Notes under the pieces: generated by a model
Database searches by the model: none
What the model was told of the DNA's origin: nothing
The model's input: only the letters and a program-made list of their open reading frames with translations
Shown here: piece by piece, positions 47,244 to 61,194 of the stretch
How the letters are laid out: each line of letters starts with the position of its first letter
How positions within the stretch are numbered: position 1 is the stretch's first letter
Source of the DNA: Parasponia andersonii
Lineage: Eukaryota > Streptophyta > Magnoliopsida > Rosales > Cannabaceae
Length of the DNA stretch: 64,000 bases
Assembly: GCA_002914805.1 (NCBI GenBank)
Contig: JXTB01000714.1
Location: forward strand, 87,016 to 151,015
Reading direction: 5' to 3'
Program-made: the position numbers and the translations under genes

Positions 47244-48679
47244 TTTGCCTAATATGGTATGAAGGGGTAATTGTAAATATTTATTTCATGTAATTATTTT
47301 TTAAAAAATATAAACGGACTTCTCAAAGGAATATTATTATTTGAATAAAAAAAATTTCAAATTACAATGTAAGCATAAGAATTACAATTTCAAACTCTAT
47401 ATTAAAAATACAACTGAGAACAAATGTATGGGTTATCCTAATTCTTCGAGAGAAAAAGATAACAAAGACCACCAGTAATCTATTGCCTTTAACACTTGTT
47501 CCTGGCTGTATTCTTGATGGGTAGACTATATGAGGCTACCACCAATTGAAACTATATCTGTGGAAAATAAAACAAAATAAAAATCGGTCATTAAACAGAT
47601 CTAGATCTAAAAAGAAATTTCAGATTTAAGATTTGGACCAGATTAAAATCTACAAAAAAGATGGTACTACAAATCAGATCTAGATTTGAATTTATTAAAC
47701 TGAAAAATAAAAATAAAAAAGAAATACAGAGGAGGAGGAAGAAGAGAGTGAGGAGAGGAGGCTAGAGATGGAGAAGGGAAGACCACATCTCCGGTCTTCA
47801 AGCTGAATGGCGCTGACTTTTTTATTAGGAGGAGATGCAAGTAGAAAGAAAGAGAAGTTAAGGTATTTTAGGTTTTGAGAATATTGTAGTTATTTGTTTC
47901 TAAACATTTAATCTTTGTATCATTCGAAGTCACGTTTCACTTCTTGAAATTGTAACACTAGGTAATACATTTTTAATTTTAGATGGAAAAAAATTAATTA
48001 ATAAAAAAATTCTATTCTCACTAAGGTTTCAAATAGTTTTAAAATCAATAGAAATTTGTGATCAAACAATCTAAACTTTTGAAAGATACAATAGAATTCT
48101 AAAAACTTAAAAGTTACTTGGAAATAATTTTTGTTTAAATACACTTAAGAATGAGTGTATTTTTCATCAATTAAAATTTTTTTGCTGAAAGCAAATGTTA
48201 CATGAGTGACATTGAACCATATATTACAATCCCATTGGGTGAAATATAATTATTGAGAACGCAAGGTTAATTTTTTGTTTTAAGTAAAAACTATATGAGA
48301 TATATTTGTAATTGACACATCACAAAATGATTGTCTGAGTTTTTGTGTGAGTTATTTAATCTCTAATTTTTTTTTTTTTTTCTCTGTATTTCCTTACTAC
48401 CCAAACGTTATAATTTTCTGTTTCGGTATTAGAAGCCATCATCAATCTCTATGGAATCTAATCTCGCATTTCCTTTTAAGGTGAGGTTAAGTTCTGGATC
48501 ATCTTTTGTATCAAATCCAAAATAGGAATGCCTTGCTCACTGCATGATTTGGCGCCCATAGGTGGTTGTTAGTGTTACTATTCGACGATATGATCTTTGC
48601 ATAGTACATCAATGACACAATGCCGTGTCTCTCTGGATCAAATCATATATGTGATAAAATTGCTGTTGAAGTTTTTGTT
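47244..48679. other. AT-rich spacer
   Basis: No gene recognised. A purine-rich block (about 47720-47790, GAGGAGGAAGAAGAGAG) next to less AT-rich sequence looks like a leader or an old LTR but has no partner. Confidence 0.4.
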
Positions 48680-49520
48680 GTGTGGACTAGAGATGATTAA
48701 TTACTTCTCAAATGGCTGTTGACCATTATGTCATCTTCCATTCTTGGACAAGTCGTCCGATGCAGGACCTCACTCAAGGTGTGGAGTGTTATGGAAACTC
48801 TGTTCTCTCCCTGCTTGCGTGCTTGTCATCTACAATTGAAGGTTCGACTTTAGACACTCAACAAGAGAGCAATGTCCATCTCATATTACTTTGTGAAGAT
48901 GGAAGGCATTTGTGATGCTTTTGCACTTGCAAGTCACTATGTCTCTAATGATATCATGTCAAGTGTATCTTGATTGGTCTTGATTAGTTTATCACATGAC
49001 TACAATGCAATTATTGCTAAAATTCTTGGCCGAGGTGGCGTGAACTCCCCATTTAGGAGGTTCATTTCTCGTTATTAAGCCAAGAATGTCGAATTGAGCA
49101 AATGAATCTTAGTTCACTTGATCTTACGAATCATACGGCCAAGTTCACAATTACTAGTGCTTGAGGTGAATTTAGTCGTAACAATGATGGTCCAGTTGGA
49201 GGACAAGAAATAGGCTCTGAAAGATGATTTCGTGGTGGTATAAATGCATCCAATTATGGAGGACATGCTCGTGACAACTCTGGATCTAAGCCAATTTGTC
49301 AGATTTATGGAAAATAAGGTCATATAATTCTTGCTTTCTCTTGCATGGAATTGATGAAGCTATCATGCCATTACTCAAACTCAAAACACTAATAACAAAC
49401 TTGTAACCTCCGTCGCTACTCTAGAAATGGTCATCGATCAAAATGGGTATGTTGATAGTAGAGCTACCAATCATGTTACAGCATACATGGAAAATTTGAC
49501 TATACTATTGAATATGGTGG
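48680..49520 (+). pseudogene. Ty1/copia gag-protease fragment (fossil)
   Basis: Scattered reading frames show features of a copia polyprotein. There is a gag-like stretch (SYNAIIAKIL-like text near 49000), a Cys/His knuckle-like segment near 49290-49350, and the start of an aspartic protease with ATNHVTAYMENLT near 49465-49500. No LTRs were matched to it. It is heavily broken and evidently old. Confidence 0.5.
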
Positions 49521-51365
49521 AGGTGCTTGCCTGTTCACAGGATTAAACTGCTACGTAGTGTGGGCTCCGATTCTTTAATGCACCATCAAAGTGAATTGTT
49601 GGAGATGAAAATCTTCTTCCCTAGTTTCTGGGTTTCTCAAAGGAAGAACACTCAAGGCTATCTCATAATTTTCTATCTAGAATTTATGAGACAACCACCA
49701 GCTAATTTTCTGAATAATTTTGATTCTCCTCTGACTTCTCTCTAAAGGTGTCTATTTATAATAGCACACATACTAGGGCTTTTTTTACACATACTAGGGC
49801 TTTTTTTACTTTTTATTTTCAAAGTAAATACTATGACGATTTAAGAAATTATTTTCAACTTTGATTAATGCATCTTAAAAAGAGGTATTTGATTATTTAA
49901 CCTATAATTATGTGCAAATTGATTGTAAAGACCTGAGAACAGTAACAAATAAGCAAGTGCCACCAATACTAGAGAAAAGCAATTACCAATTAAATTTGTA
50001 CATTCAAAAACTTTATTTCTATTTACTTACATATTTTTCCATAGATTAAATTACCATAAAAGATACTTGCTCTATTTCTCCAGAGACTCTCTTTTCCCTT
50101 AAAGTCTAACATATCCAGATTTTCACTTGTCGATGAGATAGATCTTAAGCAACTCTTTATCTGGCCTTTTGATTTTGTATTTTTCTACTAAAATTTCGTT
50201 CTCTATTGTTGAACGCACATATTACCATTAATATATATATACATATACCTTTTTTCCTATTCATTTCTAAATAGATGTAGGCTTTGTTTGTTAAATTATG
50301 TGCTTCTTATATGATTGTAAATAATATAGAATTATTCATTTCTAAATCGGTGTAGGTTTTGTTTTTTAAGTTATGTGTTTCATATATGGTTGTAAATAAT
50401 ATAGAATAATTTCACTAGTTATTTATTTAATATCCAAATTAAAATTTTAATTTAATTATGTATTGATTTGATTTTTATATTTAATTAAATGAAATTCTTT
50501 TTTCATTTTAAAGCGAGAAAAAAAAAACACAATGCATGCCATTATGAATATAGACATGATTCCTTTTATAGATGTTATTTATTTCAATATGTATGTCAAT
50601 ATGGTTGAAAACAAATCATGCTAATGAGATATGTACGATAAAGCCCTTTGTGTACTAGAATTCAGTTGGGTTTGTATGCAAGGTTAATGCCAGTGATTGT
50701 AAAAATAACATGCTAGCTATTATTATATCTGAGAACATACATATAGCATTCATTACATAACATTCATATACAAAGTGGTACTGCCCACTCGTGAGGACCA
50801 CTATCATGAGAGAGGTATAGGATCCCAATTATATATGTTGTTTATGTAATGCTCGTGGTCTCACCCAAAAATATTAGTTTAATAGTGTTTTTGGAGTCTT
50901 AAATTCTCGTGAAAATACTTATATCTTCTCAAAATAATACTCAATATGAGATTTAAAGTTTCACAAACTTCCACCGTTAACGACATAATATCCTCGTTAG
51001 GAGTTTTACTAAAGCTCATATTTAGCCCCCATAAATAGGAACTATATTTACCATTATTATGGCTTATGGTAGCCTTCAAAAACCCACATGAATAATAGAC
51101 TATGTCGGTTCTAATACTAAATATAACATCACTTGACGATATTTTTAGGTTTTTAACCTGCACTTAAATACTTATAATTTCATGACAGAGGAGAGGAGGT
51201 CTTACACACTCTCTCTTAAGAAGAATATTATTAGTAATCCCTTAAGCCCCGTTTAGAGCAAAAAAACAAAAAAAAAAGGGTACTTCAGGTAGCCGAGTAC
51301 AAAATTTTAGTTGATTGTCTTTTGAGTCTCGACAAAGGCAAAATAAGACAATCAAATAAATGAGC
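49521..51365. other. Spacer, possible repeat debris
   Basis: A short tandem duplication of ACACATACTAGGGCTTTTTT lies near 49763-49808. Two similar 60-bp stretches (GGTTTTGTTTTTTAAGTTAT type) occur near 50280 and 50350. The stretch 50850-51240 is less AT-rich and may be an unassigned LTR, but I could not place it. Confidence 0.35.
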
Positions 51366-51369
51366 ATAA

Positions 51370-52025
51370 TGTTACACTCCGCTCATTTGGTTCCCAAAAA
51401 TCCAAATGTTATTGTTCATGACTCTAATGTCCTCTATATATACTGCTCACCCAAAAAGATTGAGGAACACCCTAGAACGTGGTGGACACTTCTAGAGTGA
51501 TCAAGAGAGGTCTTGGCCATGCTAGACAACTCTAGTTGGTGCTACTAAGTCCTAGAAGGCTCTAGACAAGGACAGATGGTGTTAGATAGGTTAGATAGTC
51601 CTAGAAGCTCCCAGAATGACTTAGAAGAGCCAAGATGGTGGGTGAACCTTTTAGAAGGATTTAGACCATGTTTTGTTCTAGAATTCTTTATGTAAATATC
51701 TTTGTAGATATTATAACTTTAGTTGAGAATAATCTAGACCCTTTGTAAGATCATGCCACTTGGCACGATCACAATCGTTGGTCGGTTTAGGCTTTGCCTA
51801 TATAAAGGATCTTTTGGGTTCATTTGTATATAAGTTCCATTTGTGAGAGTTTTAAGTATTCTAAGAATAATACAAAGCTTTCATTCACCTAAACTCTCTC
51901 ATCCTTACCACTTTGTCTCAAAAACTTACTCTAAGTCCCTTTCTTGAGTGTTGGTAGGCTGACTTAGTGTGACGGACTGTGCTAAATGCCGCACGATTAT
52001 CTAGTTTAAGGCTAGGGACGTGATA
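51370..52025 (+). repeat. 5' LTR of chromovirus element 3
   Basis: Begins TGTTACACTCCGCTCATTTG. CCTATATAAAGGATC near 51800 is a TATA-like core promoter. Confidence 0.9.
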
Positions 52026-52028
52026 GTG

Positions 52029-52045
52029 TGGTATCAGAGCTTTGG
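52029..52045 (+). other. Primer-binding site of element 3
   Basis: TGGTATCAGAGCTTTGG, complementary to the 3' end of initiator tRNA-Met over its first 12 bases. Confidence 0.85.
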
Positions 52046-52081
52046 TTGCTCGCTATATCTTAGTAGTTCTATTGTCTAAAT

Positions 52082-53240
52082 GAAGACTATGGTTGCAACT
52101 CCTGACCCCATTAAATTTGGTGCTTCTGAACATTGGCGTGATGAAGGGAAGAAGGGTGCTACCCGCAGCAAGTCAAGGGACGTGGTGACTAGCTTGGAGG
52201 CTAGAGTGTTCTGACTAGAGTCCAACTTGGGCACATTGAGCAAGCGTATAGACGATCTAAATGGCCGTTGCAATGGTTTAGAGACCGAGGATGCAGAGAT
52301 CCACAGCGGCATCAAAGATGCGCTTGGTGGGATAGAGGATGACTTCAGACGCGAGATTGAGTCCCTTCATTTGGAGATTGTCAAGGTACGAGATCTCTTC
52401 CAAAGAGAACTCAGTAATGTTTTACTTAAAATAGATGAGATACGTGGTGATCTTGCTTTGTGCAAGCGAGCGGTAGCTATAGGGGTTACCACCACAATAA
52501 CTATTGAGACAAAGAAGGTTGAGGTACCTAAACCAAAGACCTTCAATGATACTCGCAATGCTAGGGAAGTTGAGAAGTTCCTATGAGGACTCAAACAATA
52601 CTTTGAGGCTACAGGTGTGACGGATGATGCCAGTAAAATTTGTAATGCTGCTTTGTATCTAACCGATACTGCCATGCTATAGTGGAGGCAGAGACACGGT
52701 GAGATGCAACGAGGAGTATGCACTATAGCCACCTTTAATAACTTTAAAAGGGAGCTAAAAAAGCAATTCTTCCCCAAAAATACTAAAGAGGAGGCGAGAG
52801 GCCGTCTTCGCAGCCTCAACAATCTAGTAGTGTTAGAGACTATGTGAAAGAGTTTACCATACTCTTGCTCGAAGTCCCTAGCACTTCAGATAAAGATGCC
52901 ATATTCTTGTTCATGGATGGTCTTCAGAATTGGGCCAAGTTAGAGCTCAAGCGTTGTGGCGTCCAAGACTTGGCCGACACTATTGTAGTAGCCGAGAGCC
53001 TTGTTGATTACTCTACCAACAAGGACCCTTCTAAGGCCAAAGACAAGAAGGGTGATGGAGCAAAGAGTGGGGGAGAGCAAACAAAAGGAGGAAAATGGAA
53101 CAAAGATAGTTCCTCCTACATGCACAAAGACAAGGGCAAAGAGAAAGAAAATCGTGACTTCTCCAAGTCAAGAGTCAAGTGACTTCTTTGTGATGGGCTA
53201 CATTGGTCACGCGAGTGTCCTAAGAAGAAAGCTCTCAATG
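52082..53240 (+). pseudogene. gag region of element 3 (fossil)
   Basis: An N-terminal coiled coil (GTLSKRIDDLNGRCNGLE) precedes a retrotransposon gag domain (about 52590-52960, including YFEATGVTDDASKI and KKQFFPKN). A basic, Lys-rich tail and a knuckle-like segment (near 53185-53225) follow. Broken. Confidence 0.75.
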
Positions 53241-53308
53241 CCTTAATTGCCTCCGAGCCAAGCCAAGAAGAAGGTGATAAAGAAGATGGTGGTGTACGTG
53301 TTGGCTCC

Positions 53309-56300
53309 TTGCAACTCTTTAATGCCTTGCAATCGGCCCCTAAGTTACAAGTTAAGGGCTTACTTTTTGTGGATGTAACAATCAATGGCAAAACCACTAA
53401 AGACTTGGTTGACACGGGTGTATCCCATAACTTTGTCTCTATTGAAGAAGCTAGGCGGTTGGGCTTAACGGTGTCCCATGGAGGAGGCTCCCTCAAGGCA
53501 ACGAACTCCGCAGCACGCCCCATCCATGGGGTTGCTCATAATGTTAAGGCTAGCCTAGGTGGATGGGTTAGCTAAGTCGACTTATCAATGGTGCCAATGG
53601 ATGATTTTACGGTAGTGCTTGGGTTGGAATTTCTTGATAGAGTGTGGTCCTTTTACCAACTCTATGTTCATCATGGATGGTGAAAAGACTTGTGTGGTAC
53701 CAACGGAGCGGTCTACAAAAGCGGAAAACAAAGTACTCTCTATACTTTAATTCAAGAAGGGCTTGAGAAGAGAGGAGGAGAGTTACTTAGCTATCCTAAA
53801 AAAGCACGATGATGAAGAGTTAGAACCTCAAGGTAACCTGCCCATGGAGGTGCAAACTGTCTTGGATGAATTCCAAGATGTGATATCTGATGCCCTGCCC
53901 AAGAAACTTCCACCTAGGAGGAAGGTGGATCATGAAATCGAGCTTGAGCCAGCACGAGGCCACCTGCGATGAGTCCCTATCGAATGGCCCTTCCAGAGTT
54001 AGCGGAACTCCGGAAACAACTAAAGGAGTTATTTAATGAGGGTTTCATCAGACTCTCCAAAGCTCCTTTCGGTGCCCCAGTGTTGTTTCAGAAAAAGAAA
54101 GATGGCTCACTAAGGAAGTGCATTGATTACCGGGCTCTTAACAAGGTGATGGTAAAGAACAAGTACCCATCCCGCTTATTGCCGACTTGTTCGATCAACT
54201 TGGGAATGCTAGATATTTCTCAAAGCTTGATCTACGCTCAGGATACTACCAAGTATGCATAGTAATGGGAGACGAGCCCAAAATCACGTGTGTGACAAGG
54301 TATGATGCTTATGAGTTCTTAGTCATGCCATTTGGTCTTACCAATATACCTACTACCTTTTGCACCCTCATGAATAAGTTATTCCATCCCTACCTTGATC
54401 AGTTCGTGGTAATCTATCTTGATGATATAGTCATCTATAGCAAGACCATGGAAGAGCACCTAGAATATTTGAGGAAAGTGTTCGAGGTCTTGAGAAAAAA
54501 CTAACTATTTATCAAGAAAGAGAAAAGCTCCTTCGCCCTAGAGGAAGTAATGTTCCTAGGGCATAAGATAAAGGATGGGAAACTTATGATGGATGAAGTC
54601 AAGGTGCAAGCCATCCAAGAGTAGGAACCTCCTACTAAGGTGCCAGAGATAAGATCCTTCCTCAGACTTGTGAACTATTATAGGCGGTTCATCAAGTCCT
54701 ACTCAGTAAGAGCAGCGCCACTTACTAACCTACTCAAGAAGAACAAGTCTTGGGAATGAACACTTGAGTGTCAAGTTTTATTTGAAGACTTGAAGAGGTC
54801 GGTAAGCAAAGAGCCGGTTCTCAGCTTACCCGATCACTCAAAGGCATATAAGCTATAAACGGATGCCTCTGACTTTGCTCTTGGTAGAGTACTAATGCAA
54901 GAAGGGCATCCAATTACTTATGAAAGTCGTAAGCTCAATGAAACCGAGAGGCACTACATGGTACAAGAAAAAGAGATGGTTGTCGTCATCCATTGCCTAA
55001 GGATGTGGCGACACTACTTGTTGGGTACTCACTTCACGATCATGACTGACAACGTAACCACAAGCTACTTTCAAACTCAGAAAAAGCTGAGACCTAAGCA
55101 AGCTCGGTAGCAAGACTTCTTGGCAGAATTCGATTACAAGCCTGAATACAAGCCTGGGAAGGCCAATGTGGTGGCAGATGTCCTAAGCAGAAAGGCAGAG
55201 CTGGCCACCTTAAGTAGTCTCAATAGCACCTTGATAGAGAAAATCAAGGAAGGACTGGAATACGACGTTCTTATAAAGAGCCTGTTACCCCTAGTAACGA
55301 AAGGAAAGATGAGATGGTTTTGGCTGAGCAACGGACTTCTCTATGCTAAAAGCAATCGACTCTATGTGCCTAAGTGGGGGAACTTAAGAAAAGAGCTTAT
55401 CAAAGAGTGCCACGATTTCTTGTAGGCTGGTCACCCAAGTCAGAAACGCACCCTTACTTTTATCAAATCTATCTACTATTGGCCTCAACTGAGAGATGAT
55501 GTCGAGGCTTATATACGAACTTGTCTTATATGCCAACAAGACAAGATGGAACAACAATCACCGGGTGGATTATTAGAACCTCTCCCTATTCCTGAGAGGC
55601 CGTGAGAGAGTGTTTCTATGGATTTTATCACTAGCCTACCCAAGTTAGAGGGCTTTGGTAGTATTATAGTGGTGGTTGATCGCTTCAGCAAATATGCCAC
55701 TTTTATACCTGCTTCATCTGATTGTCCCGCTGATGAGACTACGCAGCTCTTTATGAAGCATGTCGTGAAGCTTTGGAGAGTCCTATCAAACATCGTAAGT
55801 GATCGTGATCCCCGATTCACTGGAAGGTTTTAGACAGAAATGTTCAAGTTGATGGGTTCAGACTTGAACTTTTCTACTAGCTTTCACCCCCCAAAGTGAT
55901 GGCCAGACAGAAAGGGTGAATGCCTTATTGGAGTTATGCTTGAGGTATTTTATGAGTGCCAATCAAAAAGATTAGGCAAGATTACTTGATGTAGCCCAAT
56001 TCTCCTTCAACCTCTAGATGAGTGAGTCTACGAGCAAGAGTCCCTTCGAGATAATCATGGGTCAACAACCTAAGACCCCACGTGCCTCAACGACAAGCTA
56101 CGGTGGGAAGAGTCCTGCAGCATTCAAGTTTGCTAAGGCATGGCATGAACAAGTGGAGTTGGCTAGAGCCTACTTGAACAAAGCTTCTAAAAGAATGAAG
56201 AAGTGGGCCGACAAAAAGAGGAGGCACATTGGGTATCAAGAGGGGGATTTTGTTCTTGTCAAGTTGTTTCCCCAACAATTCAAAATCTTAAGGAATGTGC

Positions 56301-56695
56301 ATAAAGGGTTGGTGCACAAATACGAGGGTCTATTTCCTGTACTCAAGCGTGTATGTAAGGTCTCCTATAAGCTTCAACTCCCTGCCAAGTTAAAGATTTT
56401 CCCTGTCTTCCATGTTAGCATGCTAAAACCCTACCATGGAGATGAGAGAGATCCTTCAAGGGGCAAATCCAAAAGGGATCCTACTGCAGTGGTAACCTCT
56501 TTTGACAAAGAAGTAGAGTGTATTTTGGCTGATCGCTTGATCCGCCGACGTGGTGTTCTTAATTATCAGGAATACTTAGTGAAATGGAAGAATTTGCCCG
56601 AGGCCGAGGCTAGCTGGGAGCATGAAGATGCCTTGTGGCAATTCAAAAACTATATCGAGCGGTTGAAAATCGATGGCACAACGAGGATGTCGTGA
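53309..56695 (+). pseudogene. pol region of element 3 with chromodomain (fossil)
   Basis: Aspartic protease (about 53370-53560, FVDVTINGKTTKDLVDTG); reverse transcriptase (about 53970-54640, [33 protein letters not shown]); RNase H (about 54770-55110, ITYESRKLNETERHY); integrase with zinc region (about 55410-55550) and core (MDFITSLPKLEGFGSIIVVV); and at the end a chromodomain (about 56510-56680, RRRGVLNYQEYLVKWKNLPE, ASWE). The chromodomain is thought to direct integration to particular chromatin. Broken. Confidence 0.9.
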
Positions 56696-56712
56696 ACTTG
56701 AGTGAGGGAGGG

Positions 56713-57368
56713 TATTATGCCCCGCTCATTTGGCTCCTAAAAATCCAAATGTTATTGCTCATGACTCTAAGGTCCTCTATATTTACTGCTCATCTAAAAA
56801 GATTAAGGAAGACCTTAGAACATGGTGGACACTTTTAGAGTGATCAAGAGAAGTCTTGGCCATGCTAGAAGACTCTAGTTAGTGCTACTAAGTCCTAGAA
56901 GGCTCTAGACAAGGCCGGATAGTACTAGATGGGTTAAACGGTCCTAAAACCTCCTAGAATGACTTAGAAGAGCCAAGATAGTGGATGAACCTCTTAGAAG
57001 GATCTAGGCTATGTTTTGTTCTAAAATTCTCTATGTAAATATCTTTATAGATATTATAACTTTAGTTGAGAATAATCTAGACCCTTTGTAAGATCATGCC
57101 ACTTGGCACGATCACAATCGTTGGTCGGTTTAGGCTTTGCCTATATAAAAGACCCCTTGAGTTCATTTGTATACAAGTCCCATTTGTGAGAGTTCTAAGT
57201 ATTCTAAGAATAATACAAAGCTTTCATTTACCTAAACTTTCTCATCCTTACCTCTTTGTCTCAAAAACTTACTCTAAATCCCTTTCTTGAGTGTTGGTAG
57301 ACTGACTTAGTGCGATGGACTGTACTAAGTGCCGCATAATTGTCTAATTTAAGGTTAGGATCATGACA
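56713..57368 (+). repeat. 3' LTR of chromovirus element 3
   Basis: Preceded by the purine tract GAGTGAGGGAGGG (56700-56712). Aligns end to end with 51370-52025. Confidence 0.9.
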
Positions 57369-60300
57369 ATAAGCTAACAACACTACCATACGCCCCAGTA
57401 CATAGTATGTGTATATGCATTTATAAATGGTTGAGCATGATAATGTTACTTATTTAGTTGTAGTTGTTAAGTCAATGATTATATTGTTGTTTTCAGGAAA
57501 TTGTGGCATTTTTTGCTAACATTGTATTTTATTGATATTGAGTTATAATTATTAAACACCAGTTTTATTGTTGCTTATATGAAGTTGTGGTTCTAGCTAT
57601 GCCACCAGTATTATTGTGTTGACTTCAATTTGTGACCGTTGAGTTACTAGATCAATCTTTGTATACATTAGCTAGTGGCTTTTAAGTTACAAGTTTGATA
57701 GTGCACTAGTTAGGTTGATATTATTATGTCACTACTATGATGAAATGTATATTAGTTAAATGTTAATAACTATATGGATTTGTTGTAGTATGCTAAAAAC
57801 AAGCACTATGAGTTAGCATGGTACTTGTAGTACAAATAAGTTGATATGACATGTCCTATAAGGTTATTTCTAACTGTTAAATCACCAATATAACTTGTTA
57901 TACCAAGGTCAAGCTTAACAAGCTCGTATTATAATCTACGTGCAAAGAGGTTTATTTCGCGTTATGGATATGAGAATCACGTCATGACAAGTTAACTCTA
58001 TGAGTTAGTGGAAGATTCAGTATAAGCCTTGACAAACATCAATACGACTTCATGTCTCTGCAGTCTATTTCCACATATTAGGTTGTATAATGCATTGCAT
58101 AGTATACAAGTATTTTAAGTTGGGTTACTCGCTTACACATTCTAATAGATCTCCTAGTATTGTAGGTAAGCGGAAGGAATGGTAGATGAGCACAGAGAAC
58201 TGAGGCCAAGCTAGCATATAGTTCTACATCTGGGCTATACCTATAGGTAATCAGTTTTTTTTTTTTTTTTTTTTAAAAAAGGGATTTTTAGCACTTTTAC
58301 TTATAAAAACCAAAAAAAAAAACTTACAAAAAGCCAGAGGTCAGTTTATTTTCCAATTATCATATGGTTTTTATTAGAAAAATATCACTTTTTAAAGGGG
58401 TTTTAGAAAAATATCATTTCTAAAATAGCTATTAGTTACCAATTTTTGAAAACTGGTTACAAATTATTAGTTACCAGTTATATACTAGTTACGAATATTT
58501 TTGGATACCAGTTATTGTTGAACCAGAAAAAAAAAATTAAAAAAATGATAGGATTAAAAAAAGCGTAAGGAGGTTTACACATTAGTTATCTGGCCCACTC
58601 CTTCACTTTTTTTATTTATTTATTCCTATTTTCAAAAAGAAAATTAAATCCCATTATCCCATTATTTATGGGATAACTTCCTACTCATGAAAAATACGTA
58701 CAAGTAGTGAGAGAATAAAAAAGAAAATAAAAATAAAATCTCTTTTAAAGTGTATTTTGAGATTTTGGGTAATCAGAAAAAAGATACGAGAAAGAAAAAG
58801 AGAGAGAAAGAAAGAAAGGAAAATATAACAAGAGAAAACAAAAGGCAAATACAGAAAATTCTGCAAAAGATATGTTCTGTGAAAAGTAGTCTACAAAGTA
58901 AGTTGCATGGTTATATTCGAGAACAAAATTTATTTTTATATTCACTCTCAAAATTTCTTAAAATTAAGGATTTTAAATTTTGTTTTGGTTCAGTCACGGC
59001 TTAGCCTATTTAAGCCAAAAAGATTTACAGTGAGGTATAATTAAAGGGAAATTAGAGTCTTCTTTTCATTGAGTTGTTGCGTTGCTGAAATTTTTTCTGA
59101 AAATATCAAAAACTCTAAAAACTTTCTTTTGGTACTAGCACAACCTAACCTAGGCTCACAAGCCGACAGAGATTTACGATGAGGTTAAGGTCCTAAGAAA
59201 ATTAGAGTTTTACATTCTAATAAGTTATTTACCAAAATTTCATTTAAAAAAAAAATTTAAGTTTGTTGTATTGGGATTTGAAAATAAAAAGAAACATATT
59301 AAAAAAAAGGATATATATATATATATATTTCATATGCATTACGGGATTTCAATCCGCGAGCCTTCTGGTTAATTATATGGCCAAATACTTCAGCAAGTGG
59401 AGGTGTTGTGACCTTTATCCAAGCCGAACAAACAAATGAGATTACTGATAAGAGATATAGCCATATAAAACACCTATATTAAGCCTCACTGAGACTCAAA
59501 CTTAAAAGTTCAGACCTCTTGTTCAGGCCCAACCAAACAAGGAACTCACGACTCAATTTCCCACTAAGGTCCACAAAGACCCATTAGGTCCAATAATCTC
59601 TTCTGGAAGCAGTCCAAGAAATTAGACAATGACCCAAAGTCCTCTCTAAACGGAAACACAACAAAAGTTTTTGTTAGGTCCACACCCTCAGCGGAAACAC
59701 AACAAAAGTTTTGTTAGGTCCACGATGTTCCTGCACTGGCAAACAAATTGGAAAAATAACAAACTTAAATTATTGTGAGAAAATTAACAAGTTATTACAA
59801 TAAGTTTGTAGATGTTGTAAAATACTTATTACAATAGATTTACATGATCACTCACAACGAATTTGTGCTAGCCGAAAATCTAATTTTGAAAACTTTTTGT
59901 TCTTATATCTTTTAGTCTAATTTTCCTTATTTAACATTTCTGGAAGGATAATAGGGATTGTTGCTGATAAATTTTCGTGACTAAGTTGGACCTAATTGAT
60001 TGAGATATTTTATCTCATTTTTCGTTTGATTAAGTTTCCTTTTTTAGCTTGATTCTTGCTCTTTATTGCCTCAAATATTAGATAATGATTGGTGACAGGT
60101 GTATTAACATAATCATGGTGATATTTCGTCCATTATAGTACAGATTATATTCTCATTAAATTAATGTAATTAATTTTACGAGCTGTCTAGATTTTATAAT
60201 GAAATCTATTGCAACAGATTTCATTATTTATGAAAATTTTTCTTATTTGATTATTATTGACTCTAATTAATTGTGAAATCAATCTTTGTTTTTAAAGAAA

Positions 60301-60531
60301 GTTTTTGCAAGTAAATAAGAGCGATAAGAAAGTTTTTGCAAGTAAATAAGAGTGATTTCAACTGATTAAGAAGAACCAAAATCGTAGAGAACTTCTCTCA
60401 ATGTACCTAGATACTTTTTAGGAACAATTCATGATAGTTGTTGCAATAGATTTCTGACTGTCCAAATAAGAAATAACAACAGATTTTGTGGCAAATCATT
60501 CCTTTCTTATTTTTAGCCTATTGTCACGACC
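57369..60531. other. Spacer between the two chromoviruses
   Basis: AT-rich and non-coding. Small local duplications: a 43-bp unit (CGGAAACACAACAAAAG... near 59650-59725) and a 33-bp unit (GAAAGTTTTTGCAAGTAAAT near 60297 and 60330). A poly-T run lies near 58257-58275 and a (TA)n run near 59312-59328. No gene recognised. Confidence 0.5.
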
Positions 60532-61179
60532 ATAATCTCGAACTAGACAATTGTGAGGCACTTAGCACAGTCCGTCGCACTAAGCCAACCTACCAACACT
60601 CAAGAAAGGGACTTAGAGTAGGCTTTGAGATAAAATGGCAAAGGATAAGAGAGTTTGAGTGAATGAAAGCTTTGTATTACTCTTAGAATACTTACAACTC
60701 TAAAAAATAGGACTTGTGTACAAATAAACCCAAGAGGTCATTTATATAGGCAAAGCCTAAACCAACCAAGAGTTATGATTGTGCTAAGTGGTATGATCTT
60801 ACAAAGGGTCTAGAATATTCGCAAATAAATTAGTAATATCTACAAAGATATTTACATAGAGAAATCTAGAACAAGTATAGCATAGATCCTTCTAGGAGAT
60901 TCACTCACCATCTTAGCTCTTCCAAGTCATTCTAGGAGCTTCTAGAACTGTTCTAACATATCTAGTACTATTCGGCCTTATCTAGAGCCTTCTAGGACTT
61001 AGTAGCACCATCTAGAGTCTTCTAGCATGTTCATGACCTCTCTTGATCATTCTAGAAATGTTCACCACATTCTAGGGCTTTCCTCTATCCTTTTGGGTGA
61101 GCAGTATATATATGGAGGATCTTAAAGCCATAAGCAGTAATATTTAAATTTTGGGGAGCCAAATGAGTAAGGCATAACA
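60532..61179 (-). repeat. 3' LTR of chromovirus element 4
   Basis: 648 bp, TGTCACGACC...GGCATAACA on the plus strand, i.e. TGTT...GACA read in element direction. The purine tract lies just outside (CTTTCCCCCACTC on the plus strand). Confidence 0.88.
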
Positions 61180-61194
61180 CTTTCCCCCACTCAA

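Larger units (their letters stand above)
51370..57368 (+). mobile_element. Ty3/gypsy chromovirus element 3 (fossil, full length)
   Basis: About 6.0 kb with two 656-bp LTRs (51370-52025 and 56713-57368), a TGGTATCAGAGC primer site, gag, PR, RT, RNase H, integrase and a C-terminal chromodomain. Only four bases (ATAA) are duplicated directly at the ends. The LTRs differ at about 10 percent of sites by rough count, suggesting insertion about 4 million years ago at common rates. It is broken, with several breaks. The chromodomain makes it a chromovirus; the clade is not resolved. Element 4 is the same family. Confidence 0.92.

Noticed and set aside
50879-51163. 94-codon minus-strand frame
   Set aside because: It resembles no known protein and lies in repeat-like, non-coding sequence that could be an unassigned LTR.
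59340-59420. tRNA-like words (GGATTGAAATCCC on the minus strand)
   Set aside because: No cloverleaf could be drawn and the A-box is poor. At best it is an old SINE scrap.
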